Positions 1 through 9,603 are shown, counted from the stretch's first letter. The stretch is 64,000 nucleotides of DNA from Chryseobacterium sp. ZHDP1 (GCF_018603435.1 NZ_CP075682.1:2790001-2854000), one strand, 5' to 3'. Numbers and translations: made by a program. Notes: generated from the letters alone by a model not told the origin.

Positions 1-1012
1 GAGCATTTCCAAAACCGTCGATTTCCAAGGCGTAAATTTTTCCGGCAGTCGGATGATTTAAAACTGCATATTTCTGAATGGCTTCATCCACTTCTTCAGC
101 TAAATTTTTAAACTGAGCGGCGGTATTTTCATCTTTAAAAATTTCAGAAAAAATTTCCGCAGTTTCCCTCAAAGAAACGACCGCAAACATATTAGAAGAA
201 ATTAAAAACGGATAAAAAGTCGCATCATCCGAAGGTCTGAACATTGAATGAATCAGCCCCACTTTCTTTGTAGGATTTCCATAGCCTCCTGCAAATTGTG
301 TATCCAAAGGATTTCCATTGGATCTTTGAAATTTGTACCGACCTTTTGAATCTTTTCGCTGCTGTTCTTTAAAAGTCTGTAAAATTAAAAGCATCGCTTT
401 TTTCCAGTCGGAATCAAAAATGGAAGAATCTCCTGTTATTTTCCAGTAATTGTAAGATAATCTCATGACATAGCAAAGTGAATCGATCTCCCATTTTCTT
501 TCATGAATTCCGGGTCTCATTTGCGTTGAATCGTCTTTCCATTCGCTTATTTTGTCTGAATTATCGAAAAACGCGTTCGCATAAGGATCAAGAAGAACGC
601 ATTCAACCTGCTTATTAATGACGCCTTTAAGAAGATTTTTCAGTTTTTCATCTTCATTGGCAAGACTTAAATACGGATAAACCTGCGCCGAAGAATCACG
701 AAGCCACATCGCATCAATATCTCCCGTGATAACATAGGTATAAGGTTTATTATTTTTCCGGTAAAATTTTACGGTTGTATCAAGTGTATTTGGGAAACAG
801 TTTTCAAACATCCACGCCAATTCTTCATCTGCAATTGACTTTTTGATGGCTTTAATGGTTTTTTCAACAGCTACTGAAGTAAATTTTCTCTCGCTCATTG
901 GAGGTCTTTTGGAAATATATTCGTCTGAAAATATAAATCGTACAGAATTGGGAATCGCAAAGAAACCAATTCCTGCTCCTGATTTTTTTATGAATTCTCT
1001 TCTGTTAACCAT
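1..1012 (-). CDS. GH125-family exo-alpha-1,6-mannosidase, 3' end cut by window edge
   Basis: The reading frame opens at 1012 (MVNRREFIKKSGAGIGFF) and runs off the window with no stop, giving 337 codons. The N-terminus has a twin-arginine-like RREF motif and a hydrophobic stretch, so the protein is probably exported. Around residue 85 the frame reads GDIDAMWLRDSSAQV, the hallmark of glycoside hydrolase family 125 (formerly DUF1237), whose characterised members remove terminal alpha-1,6-mannose from glycans. Further conserved blocks (STQMRPGIHERKWEID, then GLIHSMFRPSDDATFYPF) fit the family. Family members are about 430-480 residues, so roughly a quarter of the gene is outside the window. It is divergent from the next gene. 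Substrate is inferred from the family only. Confidence 0.85.
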   Translation of the reverse strand, partial: MVNRREFIKKSGAGIGFFAIPNSVRFIFSDEYISKRPPMSERKFTSVAVEKTIKAIKKSIADEELAWMFENCFPNTLDTTVKFYRKNNKPYTYVITGDIDAMWLRDSSAQVYPYLSLANEDEKLKNLLKGVINKQVECVLLDPYANAFFDNSDKISEWKDDSTQMRPGIHERKWEIDSLCYVMRLSYNYWKITGDSSIFDSDWKKAMLLILQTFKEQQRKDSKGRYKFQRSNGNPLDTQFAGGYGNPTKKVGLIHSMFRPSDDATFYPFLISSNMFAVVSLRETAEIFSEIFKDENTAAQFKNLAEEVDEAIQKYAVLNHPTAGKIYALEIDGFGNA

Positions 1013-1147
1013 AGTCTGATGAAAATTTTATTAAAAGTAGTGATTTTACGATTTGAATAAAGTGTTAAACTAATTTTTATCGAAGAAACATTATGAAATC
1101 TCAATAAATCTGATAAGATTCCGTTAAGAAGAAAATAATAACCGCTC

Positions 1148-2020
1148 ATGTTAAAAAAAATTAATTTTTCTGTATTTGTTTTACTTTCAACAACAGTCTT
1201 TTCCCAAACTCAAATTAAAGTTTTAGATGCCGAAAATAAAACCAATGTTCCTTACGCTAAAATTATTTTAAAAGGAAAAGATTATTATAAAAATACAGAA
1301 CAAAATGGAGATGTAACCTTGGAAAAAGATGAAGAAATTGATCACATTGAATCGTTTGGGTATGAAAACTATTATATTTCCCAAAAAGATAATATTTATT
1401 TTCTCAAACCAAAATTCAAAGATATAGAAGGAGTAGAAATTTCCAAACCTAAGTTTACGCAAAGCTATATTATCGGAAGCCTTAAAGAAGATAATTTTGG
1501 GTTTATGTCCGGACTAAGAACGTGGGAAGTTCTTAATTTTTTTGCCAATAAAGATAAAACAGAAAAAAAATTTATCAAAAAGATTAAAATACTTACAGAT
1601 GTAAAAAAAACAAAACAGGATGCGGTTTTCAATCTGGTTATGTATGAAAATGTGGAAGGCCATACAGGAACTGAAAAACTTAAAAATATTGTTGTAACCT
1701 GCAAAAAAGGAAAAAACATTACAGAGATAGATTTTTCTAAGAATCCTGTTACATTTCCAAAAGAAGGTTTATTCATTGGTGTTGAATGGATTATGAATGA
1801 ACAAAATCATTATCAGGATAAAATAACTGTTATTCATTCTGACGGAACAAAAGAAAGGAACAAAATTGTTGACCGCGTAAATCCATGGTTCTTTGGTTAT
1901 AGCTCTTCATCAGGAAATACTTTTGGGAGGACTTCGGATAACATTCAGTCTTCCAATAATCAACATTATAAATTTGCTAATGCTCATAATCTGTCAATGG
2001 AAATTGAAATTACAAATTAA
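1148..2020 (+). CDS. secreted protein with carboxypeptidase-regulatory-like domain, unknown function
   Basis: The 290-residue product starts with a signal peptide (MLKKINFSVFVLLSTTVFSQ) followed by about 70 residues (IKVLDAENKTNVPYAKI, then a Gly-Asp-Val turn) that resemble the carboxypeptidase-regulatory-like beta-sandwich common at the N-terminus of Bacteroidota surface proteins. The remaining 200 residues carry no motif I recognise. Codon use is strongly A/T rich and similar to neighbours. It stands alone between the divergent GH125 gene and pgi. Surface or periplasmic location is inferred from the signal peptide. Confidence 0.7.
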   Translation: MLKKINFSVFVLLSTTVFSQTQIKVLDAENKTNVPYAKIILKGKDYYKNTEQNGDVTLEKDEEIDHIESFGYENYYISQKDNIYFLKPKFKDIEGVEISKPKFTQSYIIGSLKEDNFGFMSGLRTWEVLNFFANKDKTEKKFIKKIKILTDVKKTKQDAVFNLVMYENVEGHTGTEKLKNIVVTCKKGKNITEIDFSKNPVTFPKEGLFIGVEWIMNEQNHYQDKITVIHSDGTKERNKIVDRVNPWFFGYSSSSGNTFGRTSDNIQSSNNQHYKFANAHNLSMEIEITN

Positions 2021-2073
2021 GCTCATATACTTGATTTTTAATCATCCATTAATACGATTGAACTAAAATTCCG

Positions 2074-2081
2074 TAAATTTG
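2074..2081 (+). promoter_or_regulatory. TAnnTTTG -7 promoter element before pgi
   Basis: TAAATTTG matches the Bacteroidota primary sigma -7 consensus TAnnTTTG and lies about 80 bases upstream of the pgi start. A TTG at 2058-2060 is only 13 bases upstream, shorter than the usual 17-23, so the -33 half is weak. Confidence 0.4.
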
Positions 2082-2159
2082 CAAATCAATAATTTTGCAC
2101 GAGGATTTGGTATTCAATAATCCTGAATCCGAAGTCACAAAACCTTAATTTCTAAAGAT

Positions 2160-3800
2160 ATGCTATCAAAAATAAATCCTACTCAAACCAATAGCTGGAA
2201 AGCGCTTGACGAACAATTTGCCAACAATGATTTCGATTTAAGAAGCCTTTTCCAATACAATCCGAACCGTTTTAATGAATTTTCAATCAAAAGACCTAAT
2301 TTTTTGTTTGATTATTCTAAAAATTTAATTGATTCCAAAACAAAAAATCTACTTTTAAATCTTGCAGAAGAATGCGAGCTGAAAGATGCGATTTCTAAAA
2401 TGTTTTCGGGAGATAAAATTAACGAAACGGAAGGAAGAGCTGTTCTTCATACTGCTTTGAGGGATTTTTCAGATAAAGAAATTCTGGTTGACGGCGAGAA
2501 TATCAAGCCTCAGATCAAAAAAGTACTGGATCATATGAAATCTTTTTCCGAAAGCATTATTTCGGGAGATCACAAAGGTTTTACCGGAAAAGAAATTACA
2601 GATGTGGTGAACATCGGAATCGGAGGTTCAGACTTGGGACCTGTGATGGTAGTTTCAGCTCTGAAGCATTTTAAAACAAGGTTAAACGTTCATTTTGTTT
2701 CCAATGTAGACGGAAATCATCTGGCGGAAACTGTGAAAACTTTAAATCCTGAAACCACATTATTCATCATTGCTTCCAAAACATTTACCACTCAAGAAAC
2801 AATGACGAATGCCAATTCTGCGAAAGACTGGTTCTTAAAAGCCGGAAAACAGGAAGATGTAGCAAAACACTTTGTCGCTTTATCCACTAACGTACAAGCA
2901 GTTAAAGACTTCGGAATTGCAGAGGAAAATATTTTCGAATTCTGGGATTGGGTTGGCGGAAGATACTCGCTTTGGAGTGCAATCGGCTTAAGTATCGTTC
3001 TTGCAGTGGGTTATGAAAATTTCGAACAATTATTAAGAGGAGCTTACGATACAGACCAACATTTCCAGACGGCTGATTTCGGGGAAAATATTCCTGTTTT
3101 AATGGGACTGATCGGAATCTGGTACAGAAACTTCTATGCAGCAACCACTCATGCAATCCTTCCTTACTCGCAATATTTAGACCGTTTTCCTGCTTATTTC
3201 CAGCAGGGTGATATGGAAAGTAACGGAAAATGTGTGGACAGAAACGGGGAATTTGTAGAATATGAGACAGGACCAATTATTTGGGGAGAACCGGGAACAA
3301 ACGGACAGCACGCTTTCTATCAGTTGATTCACCAAGGAACAGAATTGATTCCGGCAGATTTTATTGCGTATGCAAAAAGCCCGAATAAAGTTTCTGATCA
3401 TCAGGATAAATTACTGGCGAACTTTTTTGCTCAGACTGAAGCTCTTGCATTCGGGAAAACGGAAGAAGAAGTAGAAGCAGAATTAAAAGCTTCAGGAAAA
3501 TCTGAAGAAGAAATTGAATTCTTATTAAATTATAAAATCTTCCACGGAAATACACCAACTAACTCAATACTAATCAATGAATTAACTCCTTTTTCATTAG
3601 GACAGTTAATTGCATTGTATGAGCATAAAATTTTTGTTCAGGGGGTGATCTGGAATATTTTCAGTTTCGACCAGTTCGGTGTGGAATTAGGAAAAGTTTT
3701 AGCGAATAAAATTTTACCGGAACTTGAAAATAATGAGACGATTAATTCTCACGATTCGTCAACCAACGGATTGATTAATTATTATAAAGCAAACAAATAA
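2160..3800 (+). CDS. pgi: glucose-6-phosphate isomerase
   Basis: A 546-residue cytoplasmic enzyme that interconverts glucose 6-phosphate and fructose 6-phosphate in glycolysis and gluconeogenesis. Family signatures are all present: [11 protein letters not shown] near residue 91, [11 protein letters not shown] (151-161, sugar-phosphate site), [21 protein letters not shown] with the likely catalytic Glu353, [18 protein letters not shown] with the ring-opening His, and [11 protein letters not shown] with the C-terminal Lys. The length equals that of the E. coli enzyme. It is followed by a toxin-antitoxin pair 43 bases downstream, apparently not part of the same function. Confidence 0.98.
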   Translation: MLSKINPTQTNSWKALDEQFANNDFDLRSLFQYNPNRFNEFSIKRPNFLFDYSKNLIDSKTKNLLLNLAEECELKDAISKMFSGDKINETEGRAVLHTALRDFSDKEILVDGENIKPQIKKVLDHMKSFSESIISGDHKGFTGKEITDVVNIGIGGSDLGPVMVVSALKHFKTRLNVHFVSNVDGNHLAETVKTLNPETTLFIIASKTFTTQETMTNANSAKDWFLKAGKQEDVAKHFVALSTNVQAVKDFGIAEENIFEFWDWVGGRYSLWSAIGLSIVLAVGYENFEQLLRGAYDTDQHFQTADFGENIPVLMGLIGIWYRNFYAATTHAILPYSQYLDRFPAYFQQGDMESNGKCVDRNGEFVEYETGPIIWGEPGTNGQHAFYQLIHQGTELIPADFIAYAKSPNKVSDHQDKLLANFFAQTEALAFGKTEEEVEAELKASGKSEEEIEFLLNYKIFHGNTPTNSILINELTPFSLGQLIALYEHKIFVQGVIWNIFSFDQFGVELGKVLANKILPELENNETINSHDSSTNGLINYYKANK

Positions 3801-3843
3801 ATTATTGCTGATTTTCATTAATTTTGATTAAAAATACAAAGAT

Positions 3844-4062
3844 ATGAGTACCATTACCATCCATCTTAAAAATAAAGAAGAAGAAACTTTAATGGAAAAT
3901 CTTTTGAAAAAAATGAAAATCAGCTTTGAAAAAAATGAGGATGATTTTGAGCTGACGGATGAAATGAAAAGGGTAATTGATGAAGCTTTAAAACAAGACC
4001 GATCAAAAGCAATAGATGGCAAAGAATCTTTAAAAAGAATCAGAGCTAAATATGGACTTTAG
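3844..4062 (+). CDS. small antitoxin-like protein of a RelE/ParE pair
   Basis: A 72-residue acidic/basic helical protein (MSTITIHLKNKEEETLMENL start) with no cysteine or membrane segment. Its stop codon overlaps the following toxin gene by 11 bases, the classic antitoxin-first arrangement with translational coupling. The N-terminal beta strand followed by helices fits a ribbon-helix-helix-like or similar antitoxin, but I cannot place it in a named family. The C-terminal region (about residues 38-72) would be the toxin-wrapping segment by analogy. The assignment rests mainly on position and size. Confidence 0.65.
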   Translation: MSTITIHLKNKEEETLMENLLKKMKISFEKNEDDFELTDEMKRVIDEALKQDRSKAIDGKESLKRIRAKYGL

Positions 4063-4342
4063 TTATAAATTCTTGCCCACTGCCGAAAAAGATATTGAAG
4101 AAGCAACAAAGTATTATGCTGATATCTCGGTAAAAGTTTTAAAAAACTTCAATAAACAATTAGATCTGGCAATTGATAGAATAATTACAAATCCGTATTT
4201 TCAGAAAAAGCACAGAAATGTAAGAGCTTTCACTGTAAAGAAATTTCCTTACATTATTTTCTATGAAATTAGTGAAGATGAAAAAATGATTTATATCCTC
4301 TCCGTCTTCTGCACACACCAGAATCCGGAAAAATATCCATAA
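4052..4342 (+). CDS. RelE/ParE-family toxin
   Basis: A 96-residue protein with the ParE-type pattern: LPTAEKDIEEATKYYADIS helix near the N-terminus, a central NPYFQKKHRNVRAF region, then the beta-hairpin KFPYIIFYEI and ILSVFCTHQNPEKY at the end. The family includes gyrase inhibitors (ParE) and ribosome-dependent mRNases (RelE); which activity applies cannot be read from the sequence. It overlaps the antitoxin by 11 bases and is 29 bases from folD. ParE is favoured because of the YYxxIS helix and the lack of an obvious RelE catalytic triad. Confidence 0.8.
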   Translation: MDFSYKFLPTAEKDIEEATKYYADISVKVLKNFNKQLDLAIDRIITNPYFQKKHRNVRAFTVKKFPYIIFYEISEDEKMIYILSVFCTHQNPEKYP

Positions 4343-4371
4343 AAATCTAATAAAAAGTAATAAAAGTAAAA

Positions 4372-5256
4372 ATGGCAGAAATTCTTGACGGATTAAAAGT
4401 ATCCAAAGAAATAAAACAGGAAATCAAAGCTGAAGTAGAAAAAATTCTTGCCAACAAGAGAAGAGCGCCGCATTTGGTAGCCATTCTTGTGGGAAACAAC
4501 GGAGCAAGTAAGGCTTATGTAAATGCAAAAGTAAAAGATTGTGAAGAAGTTGGATTTCAATCGAGCTTAATTAAATTTCCAAGCACCGTTTCAGAATCTG
4601 AATTATTGGAAAAGATCGATGAATTAAATAAGTCGAAAGCAGTAGACGGATTTATCGTTCAGTTGCCTTTGCCAAAACAGATCGATCAGGAAAAAATTAT
4701 CAACGCAATCGATCCGAGAAAAGATGTTGACGGTTTCCATCCTGAAAATTTTGGAAAAATGGCTTTGGAAATGGATACTTTTTTACCTGCAACACCGTTT
4801 GGAATTTTAACGCTGTTGGAAAGATACAATATTGAAACAAAAGGTAAAGACTGTGTTATCATCGGAAGAAGTAAAATTGTAGGAAGACCGATGAGTATTT
4901 TAATGGGAAGAAAAGATTTCCCGGGAAATTCTACGGTAACTTTAACGCACTCTTATACAAAAGACATCGAAGAATATACTAAAAAAGCAGACATCGTAAT
5001 CACGGCTTTAGGCGATCCTCATTTTTTAAAAGGTGAAATGATTAAAGACGGAGCTGTAATTGTGGACGTTGGTATTACAAGAGTAGACGACGATTCTCCA
5101 AAAGGATATTATTTGGCGGGTGATGTAGATTTCGACAGTTGTGCTGCGAAAGCAAGCTGGATCACGCCGGTTCCGGGAGGAGTAGGACCTATGACGAGAG
5201 CGATGCTGATGAAAAACACCATCATTGCTTATAAAACTTCGGTCTATAACGACTAA
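4372..5256 (+). CDS. folD: bifunctional methylenetetrahydrofolate dehydrogenase / cyclohydrolase
   Basis: A 294-residue cytoplasmic enzyme of one-carbon metabolism that converts 5,10-methylene-THF to 10-formyl-THF using NADP. Diagnostic blocks are YVNAKVKDCEEVGF (with the catalytic Lys), QLPLPKQ, DVDGFHPENFGKM, PATPFGI, the Rossmann IIGRSKIVGRPMSILM and the C-terminal ITPVPGGVGPMTRAML. Size matches the family (280-300). Six bases separate it from queE, so the two are probably cotranscribed. Confidence 0.97.
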   Translation: MAEILDGLKVSKEIKQEIKAEVEKILANKRRAPHLVAILVGNNGASKAYVNAKVKDCEEVGFQSSLIKFPSTVSESELLEKIDELNKSKAVDGFIVQLPLPKQIDQEKIINAIDPRKDVDGFHPENFGKMALEMDTFLPATPFGILTLLERYNIETKGKDCVIIGRSKIVGRPMSILMGRKDFPGNSTVTLTHSYTKDIEEYTKKADIVITALGDPHFLKGEMIKDGAVIVDVGITRVDDDSPKGYYLAGDVDFDSCAAKASWITPVPGGVGPMTRAMLMKNTIIAYKTSVYND

Positions 5257-5262
5257 TTTAAA

Positions 5263-5892
5263 ATGAATTTAACAGAAGAAATATTATTAAAAGAAGGTAA
5301 AATGCTCCCTGTAATGGAGCATTTTTACACTCTTCAGGGAGAAGGAGCGCATACCGGAAAAGCAGCCTATTTCATCAGATTAGGTGGTTGCGATGTCGGT
5401 TGCCATTGGTGTGATGTAAAAGAAAGCTGGGATCCGAATCTCCATCCTTTAATGAATGCGGCAGACATTGCAGAAACCGCAGCTAAACATTGTAAAACAA
5501 TCGTTTTAACAGGAGGAGAACCTCTGATGTGGAATCTTGATATTTTAACCGGAAAGTTAAAAGAATTAGGCTGTTCCATCCATATCGAAACTTCGGGAGC
5601 TTATCCGATGAGCGGACAAATCGACTGGATTACCCTTTCTCCAAAGAAAACCGGACTTCCGAAGGAAGAAATTTATACCAAAGCACATGAGCTGAAAGTC
5701 ATTGTTTTCAACAATAATGATTTTAAATTCGCTCAGGAACAGGCTGCAAAGGTATCGGAAAACTGCACATTGTATCTTCAGAGCGAATGGAGCAAAAGGG
5801 ATGAAATGTATCCTAAAATTACAGACTTTATTTTGGAAAATCCGAAGTGGAGAGCATCAGTTCAGACCCATAAGTATCTGAATATCCCATAA
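5263..5892 (+). CDS. queE: 7-carboxy-7-deazaguanine synthase (radical SAM)
   Basis: A 209-residue radical-SAM enzyme that makes 7-carboxy-7-deazaguanine, an early step in queuosine / preQ0 biosynthesis. The cluster motif is CDVGCHWC (Cys43, Cys47, Cys50; CxxxCxxC), preceded by the FYTLQGEGAHTGK substrate loop and followed by LTGGEP. The protein is the short QueE form typical of Bacteroidota. No other queuosine gene is nearby; folD lies 6 bases upstream. Confidence 0.93.
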   Translation: MNLTEEILLKEGKMLPVMEHFYTLQGEGAHTGKAAYFIRLGGCDVGCHWCDVKESWDPNLHPLMNAADIAETAAKHCKTIVLTGGEPLMWNLDILTGKLKELGCSIHIETSGAYPMSGQIDWITLSPKKTGLPKEEIYTKAHELKVIVFNNNDFKFAQEQAAKVSENCTLYLQSEWSKRDEMYPKITDFILENPKWRASVQTHKYLNIP

Positions 5893-5934
5893 AAAATATG
5901 TAACTTAGCCTTTCGTATCCGTAATTGCCTATAG

Positions 5935-7305
5935 ATGCAGAGAATTCGATACTCCAGATACCTGAAATCGATCATCGTTTTGCTTGACCTTATGGTTATT
6001 GCATCTATTTTTATATTCTTTTTTCTGAGCAGAAATGAAAGTTTAAAATACAATCAGGAAACATGGTATCAGAATTTATTTTCTCTGGCATTGTTATTTC
6101 TGTTCTGGATGCTTCTCAGCGGCAGGACAAAGATTTATAATATCCCGAGAAATCTTACCTATACTTTATTTTTAGAAAGACTTTTAATCCATTTTTTACT
6201 TTTCATTCTGGGAGTTTTTCTTATCGGAAAGGTGAGTTACAATGTATTTTTTAATTCGGATATTTACTGGCTTTCGTTTTATCTGTTTTTCTTTATTTTC
6301 CTTGCGAAATCTTTGATTTATTTTGGAATTAAATACTTCAGAAGTCTCGGAATCAATCACAGAAATGTTATGTTCCTGAGTGAAAACAGCTCTACGGAAG
6401 TTTTAAAGAATATTTTAAAGGATAGGCGAGATTACGGTTATAAAATTTTCGACTATCAAAATGCAGAAATAAATGCTGAGGAACTGATTGATTTCTGGAA
6501 GACAAACGGAATTCATACTTTATTTATTCCGACTGAAAACAGATATGATGAAAAGCAGGAAAGGGAAATTTTTAAATTGGCTGAAGCCAACAAAGTGCAT
6601 ATTTCTCTGATTCCGAGTATTATTCAGAATAATTTTTTTCTGTATGATATTGGCTATATTCAGACACAGCCGATTCTCAATCAGGCAAAATATCCTCTCG
6701 ATTACTACTCCAATTTTTTACTGAAAAGAACCTTTGATGTTATTTTTTCGGTAATAATTTTGGTGGGAGTCTGTTCGTGGCTTTTTCCGATTATCGCCAT
6801 TTTAATACGGTCTTCATCGAAAGGTCCCGTCTTTTTTATTCAGGAAAGATATGGTTTTCATGAAGAAGTTTTTAAATGTATTAAATTCAGAACCATGGTT
6901 GTGAATGATGAATCTTCCACGAAAACCACTTCAGAGAATGATTCAAGGATTACAACGATCGGGAAATTTTTAAGAAAAACAAGTCTGGATGAAATGCCAC
7001 AGTTTATAAATGTTCTGAAAGGTGAAATGTCGATTGTAGGACCGCGGCCGCATATGTTGGCTGTAGACGATTATTACAAACCTAAAATCGGAAGATACAG
7101 TTTAAGAAGCCTTGTAAGTCCCGGAATTACCGGTCTTGCTCAGGTAAACGGACTTCGTGGAGATGCCGGAGATGTGGAAGTGGAAATGAACAAAAGGGTT
7201 TTAGCAGATGCCTTCTATGTAAGAAACTGGAGTTTTGTGCTGGATCTTGTGATTATTTTAAAAACAGTTTTGCTGGTTCTTACAGGAGATAAAAATGCAA
7301 AATAA
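5935..7305 (+). CDS. exopolysaccharide polyprenyl-glycosylphosphotransferase
   Basis: A 456-residue inner-membrane enzyme expected to move a sugar-1-phosphate from a nucleotide sugar to undecaprenyl phosphate, starting a surface polysaccharide repeat. Several membrane segments occupy residues 10-140 (PF13727-like N-terminal half), and a further membrane segment at about 263-290 precedes the catalytic bacterial sugar-transferase domain with KFRTM, SLDEMPQF and GEMSIVGPRP. The C-terminus has PGITGLAQVNG. No glycosyltransferase cluster is adjacent, which is unusual for an initiating transferase; the sugar cannot be predicted. Confidence 0.9.
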   Translation: MQRIRYSRYLKSIIVLLDLMVIASIFIFFFLSRNESLKYNQETWYQNLFSLALLFLFWMLLSGRTKIYNIPRNLTYTLFLERLLIHFLLFILGVFLIGKVSYNVFFNSDIYWLSFYLFFFIFLAKSLIYFGIKYFRSLGINHRNVMFLSENSSTEVLKNILKDRRDYGYKIFDYQNAEINAEELIDFWKTNGIHTLFIPTENRYDEKQEREIFKLAEANKVHISLIPSIIQNNFFLYDIGYIQTQPILNQAKYPLDYYSNFLLKRTFDVIFSVIILVGVCSWLFPIIAILIRSSSKGPVFFIQERYGFHEEVFKCIKFRTMVVNDESSTKTTSENDSRITTIGKFLRKTSLDEMPQFINVLKGEMSIVGPRPHMLAVDDYYKPKIGRYSLRSLVSPGITGLAQVNGLRGDAGDVEVEMNKRVLADAFYVRNWSFVLDLVIILKTVLLVLTGDKNAK

Positions 7306-7343
7306 TGTTTTTGGTCTACATTGTGATATACTAAAATTTAATG

Positions 7344-7378
7344 TTGAAAGTGAGGCTTCGTTCGGGTCTCAACTTCAA
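7344..7378. repeat. imperfect hairpin with TTCGTTCG loop
   Basis: Inverted arms TTGAA.GT.GAGGC and GGTCTC.AC.TTCAA enclose an 8-base loop. It lies between the sugar transferase and the mlaE-like gene. No T-run follows, so it is not a clear intrinsic terminator; it may stabilise the 3' end or be a dispersed repeat. Confidence 0.45.
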
Positions 7379-7411
7379 TCTAATTCAATAAAAAAAGTCT
7401 AATTTAGCAGA

Positions 7412-8164
7412 ATGTTAAAAAAGTTTTTTACAGCTGTAGGAGAATACATCCTTCTTCTTGGTAAATCTATTCAGAAGCCTCAGAAAATGAGGGTTTTCTG
7501 GAAGCTGTTTATGAGAGAAATAAACGATTTGGGAGTCAACTCTTTTGGGTTGGTGATCTTCACTTCAATATTTGTGGGAGCAGTTGTTGCGATCCAGATG
7601 TTCAATAACTTCGATGCTTCATCTTTCCCGATTCCTCCTTCTTTCGTAGGATATGCCACGAAAGCGGTTTTGGTTCTGGAATTTTCCCCGACTATTATCA
7701 GCCTGATATTAGCCGGAAAAGTAGGCTCTTACATTGCTTCCAGTATCGGAACAATGAGAGTTTCCGAACAGATTGATGCTTTGGATATTATGGGAGTAAA
7801 TTCTCCCAACTTTCTGATTTTCCCTAAAATTATTGCCTGTGTAATTTTTAATCCTTTATTAATTGCCATTAGTATTGTTTTTGGTATTGTAGGAGGATAT
7901 ATTGCAGGAATTTTAACGGGAAACTGGACGACAAACGATTATGTTGTGGGTATCCAAATGTATATGCCTAATCTGTTTATTTATTATGCATTTACCAAAA
8001 CTATTGTTTTTGCCTTTATCATTGCAACAGTTCCTTCTTATTTCGGATATAATGTGAAAGGAGGATCGCTGGAAGTTGGTAGAGCAAGTACACAGGCTGT
8101 AGTCTGGACAATGGTATTTATTATCCTTTCGGAATTGTTATTAACCCAATTAATTTTAAGCTGA
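7412..8164 (+). CDS. mlaE: MlaE-type ABC transporter permease
   Basis: A 250-residue inner-membrane permease of the MlaE / YrbE family, which moves phospholipids between the inner and outer membranes in Gram-negative cells. About five hydrophobic segments are visible (for example residues 48-70, 85-110, 145-175 and 190-250), and the family blocks FVGAVVAIQ, GYATKAVLVLEFSP and MRVSEQIDALDIMGV are present. Its stop codon overlaps the ATPase start (TGATG). No MCE-domain (MlaD) gene follows; an outer-membrane barrel takes that place. Confidence 0.93.
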   Translation: MLKKFFTAVGEYILLLGKSIQKPQKMRVFWKLFMREINDLGVNSFGLVIFTSIFVGAVVAIQMFNNFDASSFPIPPSFVGYATKAVLVLEFSPTIISLILAGKVGSYIASSIGTMRVSEQIDALDIMGVNSPNFLIFPKIIACVIFNPLLIAISIVFGIVGGYIAGILTGNWTTNDYVVGIQMYMPNLFIYYAFTKTIVFAFIIATVPSYFGYNVKGGSLEVGRASTQAVVWTMVFIILSELLLTQLILS

Positions 8165-8979
8165 TGATTGAGGTAAAAGATCTTAAAAAGAGTTTTGATG
8201 AAGTTGAAGTACTTAAAGGAATTTCAACCACTTTTGATAAAGGAAAAGTAAACTTAATCATCGGACAGAGTGGCTCCGGTAAAACGGTTTTCCTTAAAAG
8301 TTTATTGAATGTTTATCAGCCAACATCGGGAGAAATTCTTTTCGACGGAAAAGATATTAACGTAATGACGCGTGAGGAAAAACAACATCTTCGTTCAGAA
8401 ATCGGAACCGTATTTCAGGGAAGTGCCCTATTTGATTCTTTAACGGTGGAAGAAAATATTATGTTTCCGCTGGATATGTTTACAAATTTAACATTCAGAG
8501 AAAAGAAAAAAAGGGTGTTTGATGTTATCGGAAGAGTGCATTTGGATAAAGCCAACCGAAAATTTCCATCTGAAATTTCCGGAGGAATGCAGAAGCGTGT
8601 GGCGATTGCAAGAGCTATTGTAAATAATCCGAAATATCTTTTCTGTGACGAGCCCAATTCGGGCCTTGATCCTTATACGTCTAATGTAATTGATGATCTT
8701 CTGCTCGAAATTACCAAAGAATATAACACGACAACGATTATCAATACCCACGATATGAATTCTGTAATGACAATTGGCGAGAAAATTGTTTATCTGAGGC
8801 TTGGTATCAAAGAATGGGAAGGAAATAAGGATGTTCTGATTACGGCAGGCAATAAAAATCTCATTGATTTCGTTTATTCATCAGAGTTATTTAAAGAACT
8901 GAGAGAATATCTGCTTGAGAATAATAAAACGATTGATAACACAATTACAAAAATAGAAGATAATGAAAAAGGCATTTAG
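8164..8979 (+). CDS. mlaF: MlaF-type ABC transporter ATPase
   Basis: A 271-residue ATP-binding subunit that energises the MlaE permease. Walker A is GQSGSGKT (34-41), the signature is SGGMQKRVAIARA, and Walker B is YLFCDEPNSGLDP. The start codon overlaps the mlaE stop by one base and the stop is overlapped by the next gene by 17 bases, so the three are translationally coupled. The extended C-terminus after the H-loop is acidic and not recognised. Confidence 0.94.
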   Translation: MIEVKDLKKSFDEVEVLKGISTTFDKGKVNLIIGQSGSGKTVFLKSLLNVYQPTSGEILFDGKDINVMTREEKQHLRSEIGTVFQGSALFDSLTVEENIMFPLDMFTNLTFREKKKRVFDVIGRVHLDKANRKFPSEISGGMQKRVAIARAIVNNPKYLFCDEPNSGLDPYTSNVIDDLLLEITKEYNTTTIINTHDMNSVMTIGEKIVYLRLGIKEWEGNKDVLITAGNKNLIDFVYSSELFKELREYLLENNKTIDNTITKIEDNEKGI

Positions 8980-9580
8980 TATAGCGTTAATAGGTTTTTC
9001 TATGTTGGCTTCCGCGCAGATTTCTCTTGCAGGAAAAGCAAATTTGATTTTTCCTACAGGTTCTCCTTCGTGGAAAAATATTAAAGGAACCGTAAATCAG
9101 GCAATTGAAGGAGAAGGCAAAAATAATGTAGGTTTCAATATTGGTCTTTCTTTAAAGGCAAATCTTCCTGCCTCGTTCTTTCTAATGCCGGAATTGTATT
9201 ACACTACTTTTAAAAGTGATTTTACAGATCCTGCATCAAATACCACTTTCGATATTAAAAATAACCGTCTGGACTTACCCGTATTAATCGGGCATAAAGT
9301 TTTAGGTGATTTTCTGGGAGTGTATGCAGGTCCGGTAGCGAGCTATAATTTGAGTAAAGAAAATACTTATAACGATTTTCAGGAAAACGCAAAAGACAAT
9401 TTTACAGTAGGTTACCAGTTTGGAGCTCAGCTGGAAATTAAAAAATTTCTTGTGAATGCAAGATATGAAGGCGCTTTCAGTAAAGATTCCAGAAATTTTA
9501 TCAACAAAGTTTCCGGACAGGAAATCCGATATGATAACAGACCGAATTTATTTATGGTAGGTGTCGGATATAAATTTTAA
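8963..9580 (+). CDS. outer-membrane beta-barrel protein (PorT-like fold)
   Basis: A 205-residue protein with a signal peptide (MKKAFSIALIGFSMLASAQ) and alternating-residue strands ending in an aromatic residue (RPNLFMVGVGYKF), typical of small outer-membrane beta barrels in Bacteroidota. Start is fixed by the 17-base overlap with mlaF. The overlap suggests it may work with the MlaE/F transporter, for example as the outer-membrane end, but that is inference; many barrels of this type have no known role. Confidence 0.8.
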   Translation: MKKAFSIALIGFSMLASAQISLAGKANLIFPTGSPSWKNIKGTVNQAIEGEGKNNVGFNIGLSLKANLPASFFLMPELYYTTFKSDFTDPASNTTFDIKNNRLDLPVLIGHKVLGDFLGVYAGPVASYNLSKENTYNDFQENAKDNFTVGYQFGAQLEIKKFLVNARYEGAFSKDSRNFINKVSGQEIRYDNRPNLFMVGVGYKF

Positions 9581-9603
9581 CTGACGAAAATAATAACTTA
9601 ATA

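Noticed and set aside
7344..7378. Intrinsic terminator
   Set aside because: The hairpin is good but no T-run follows in either direction.
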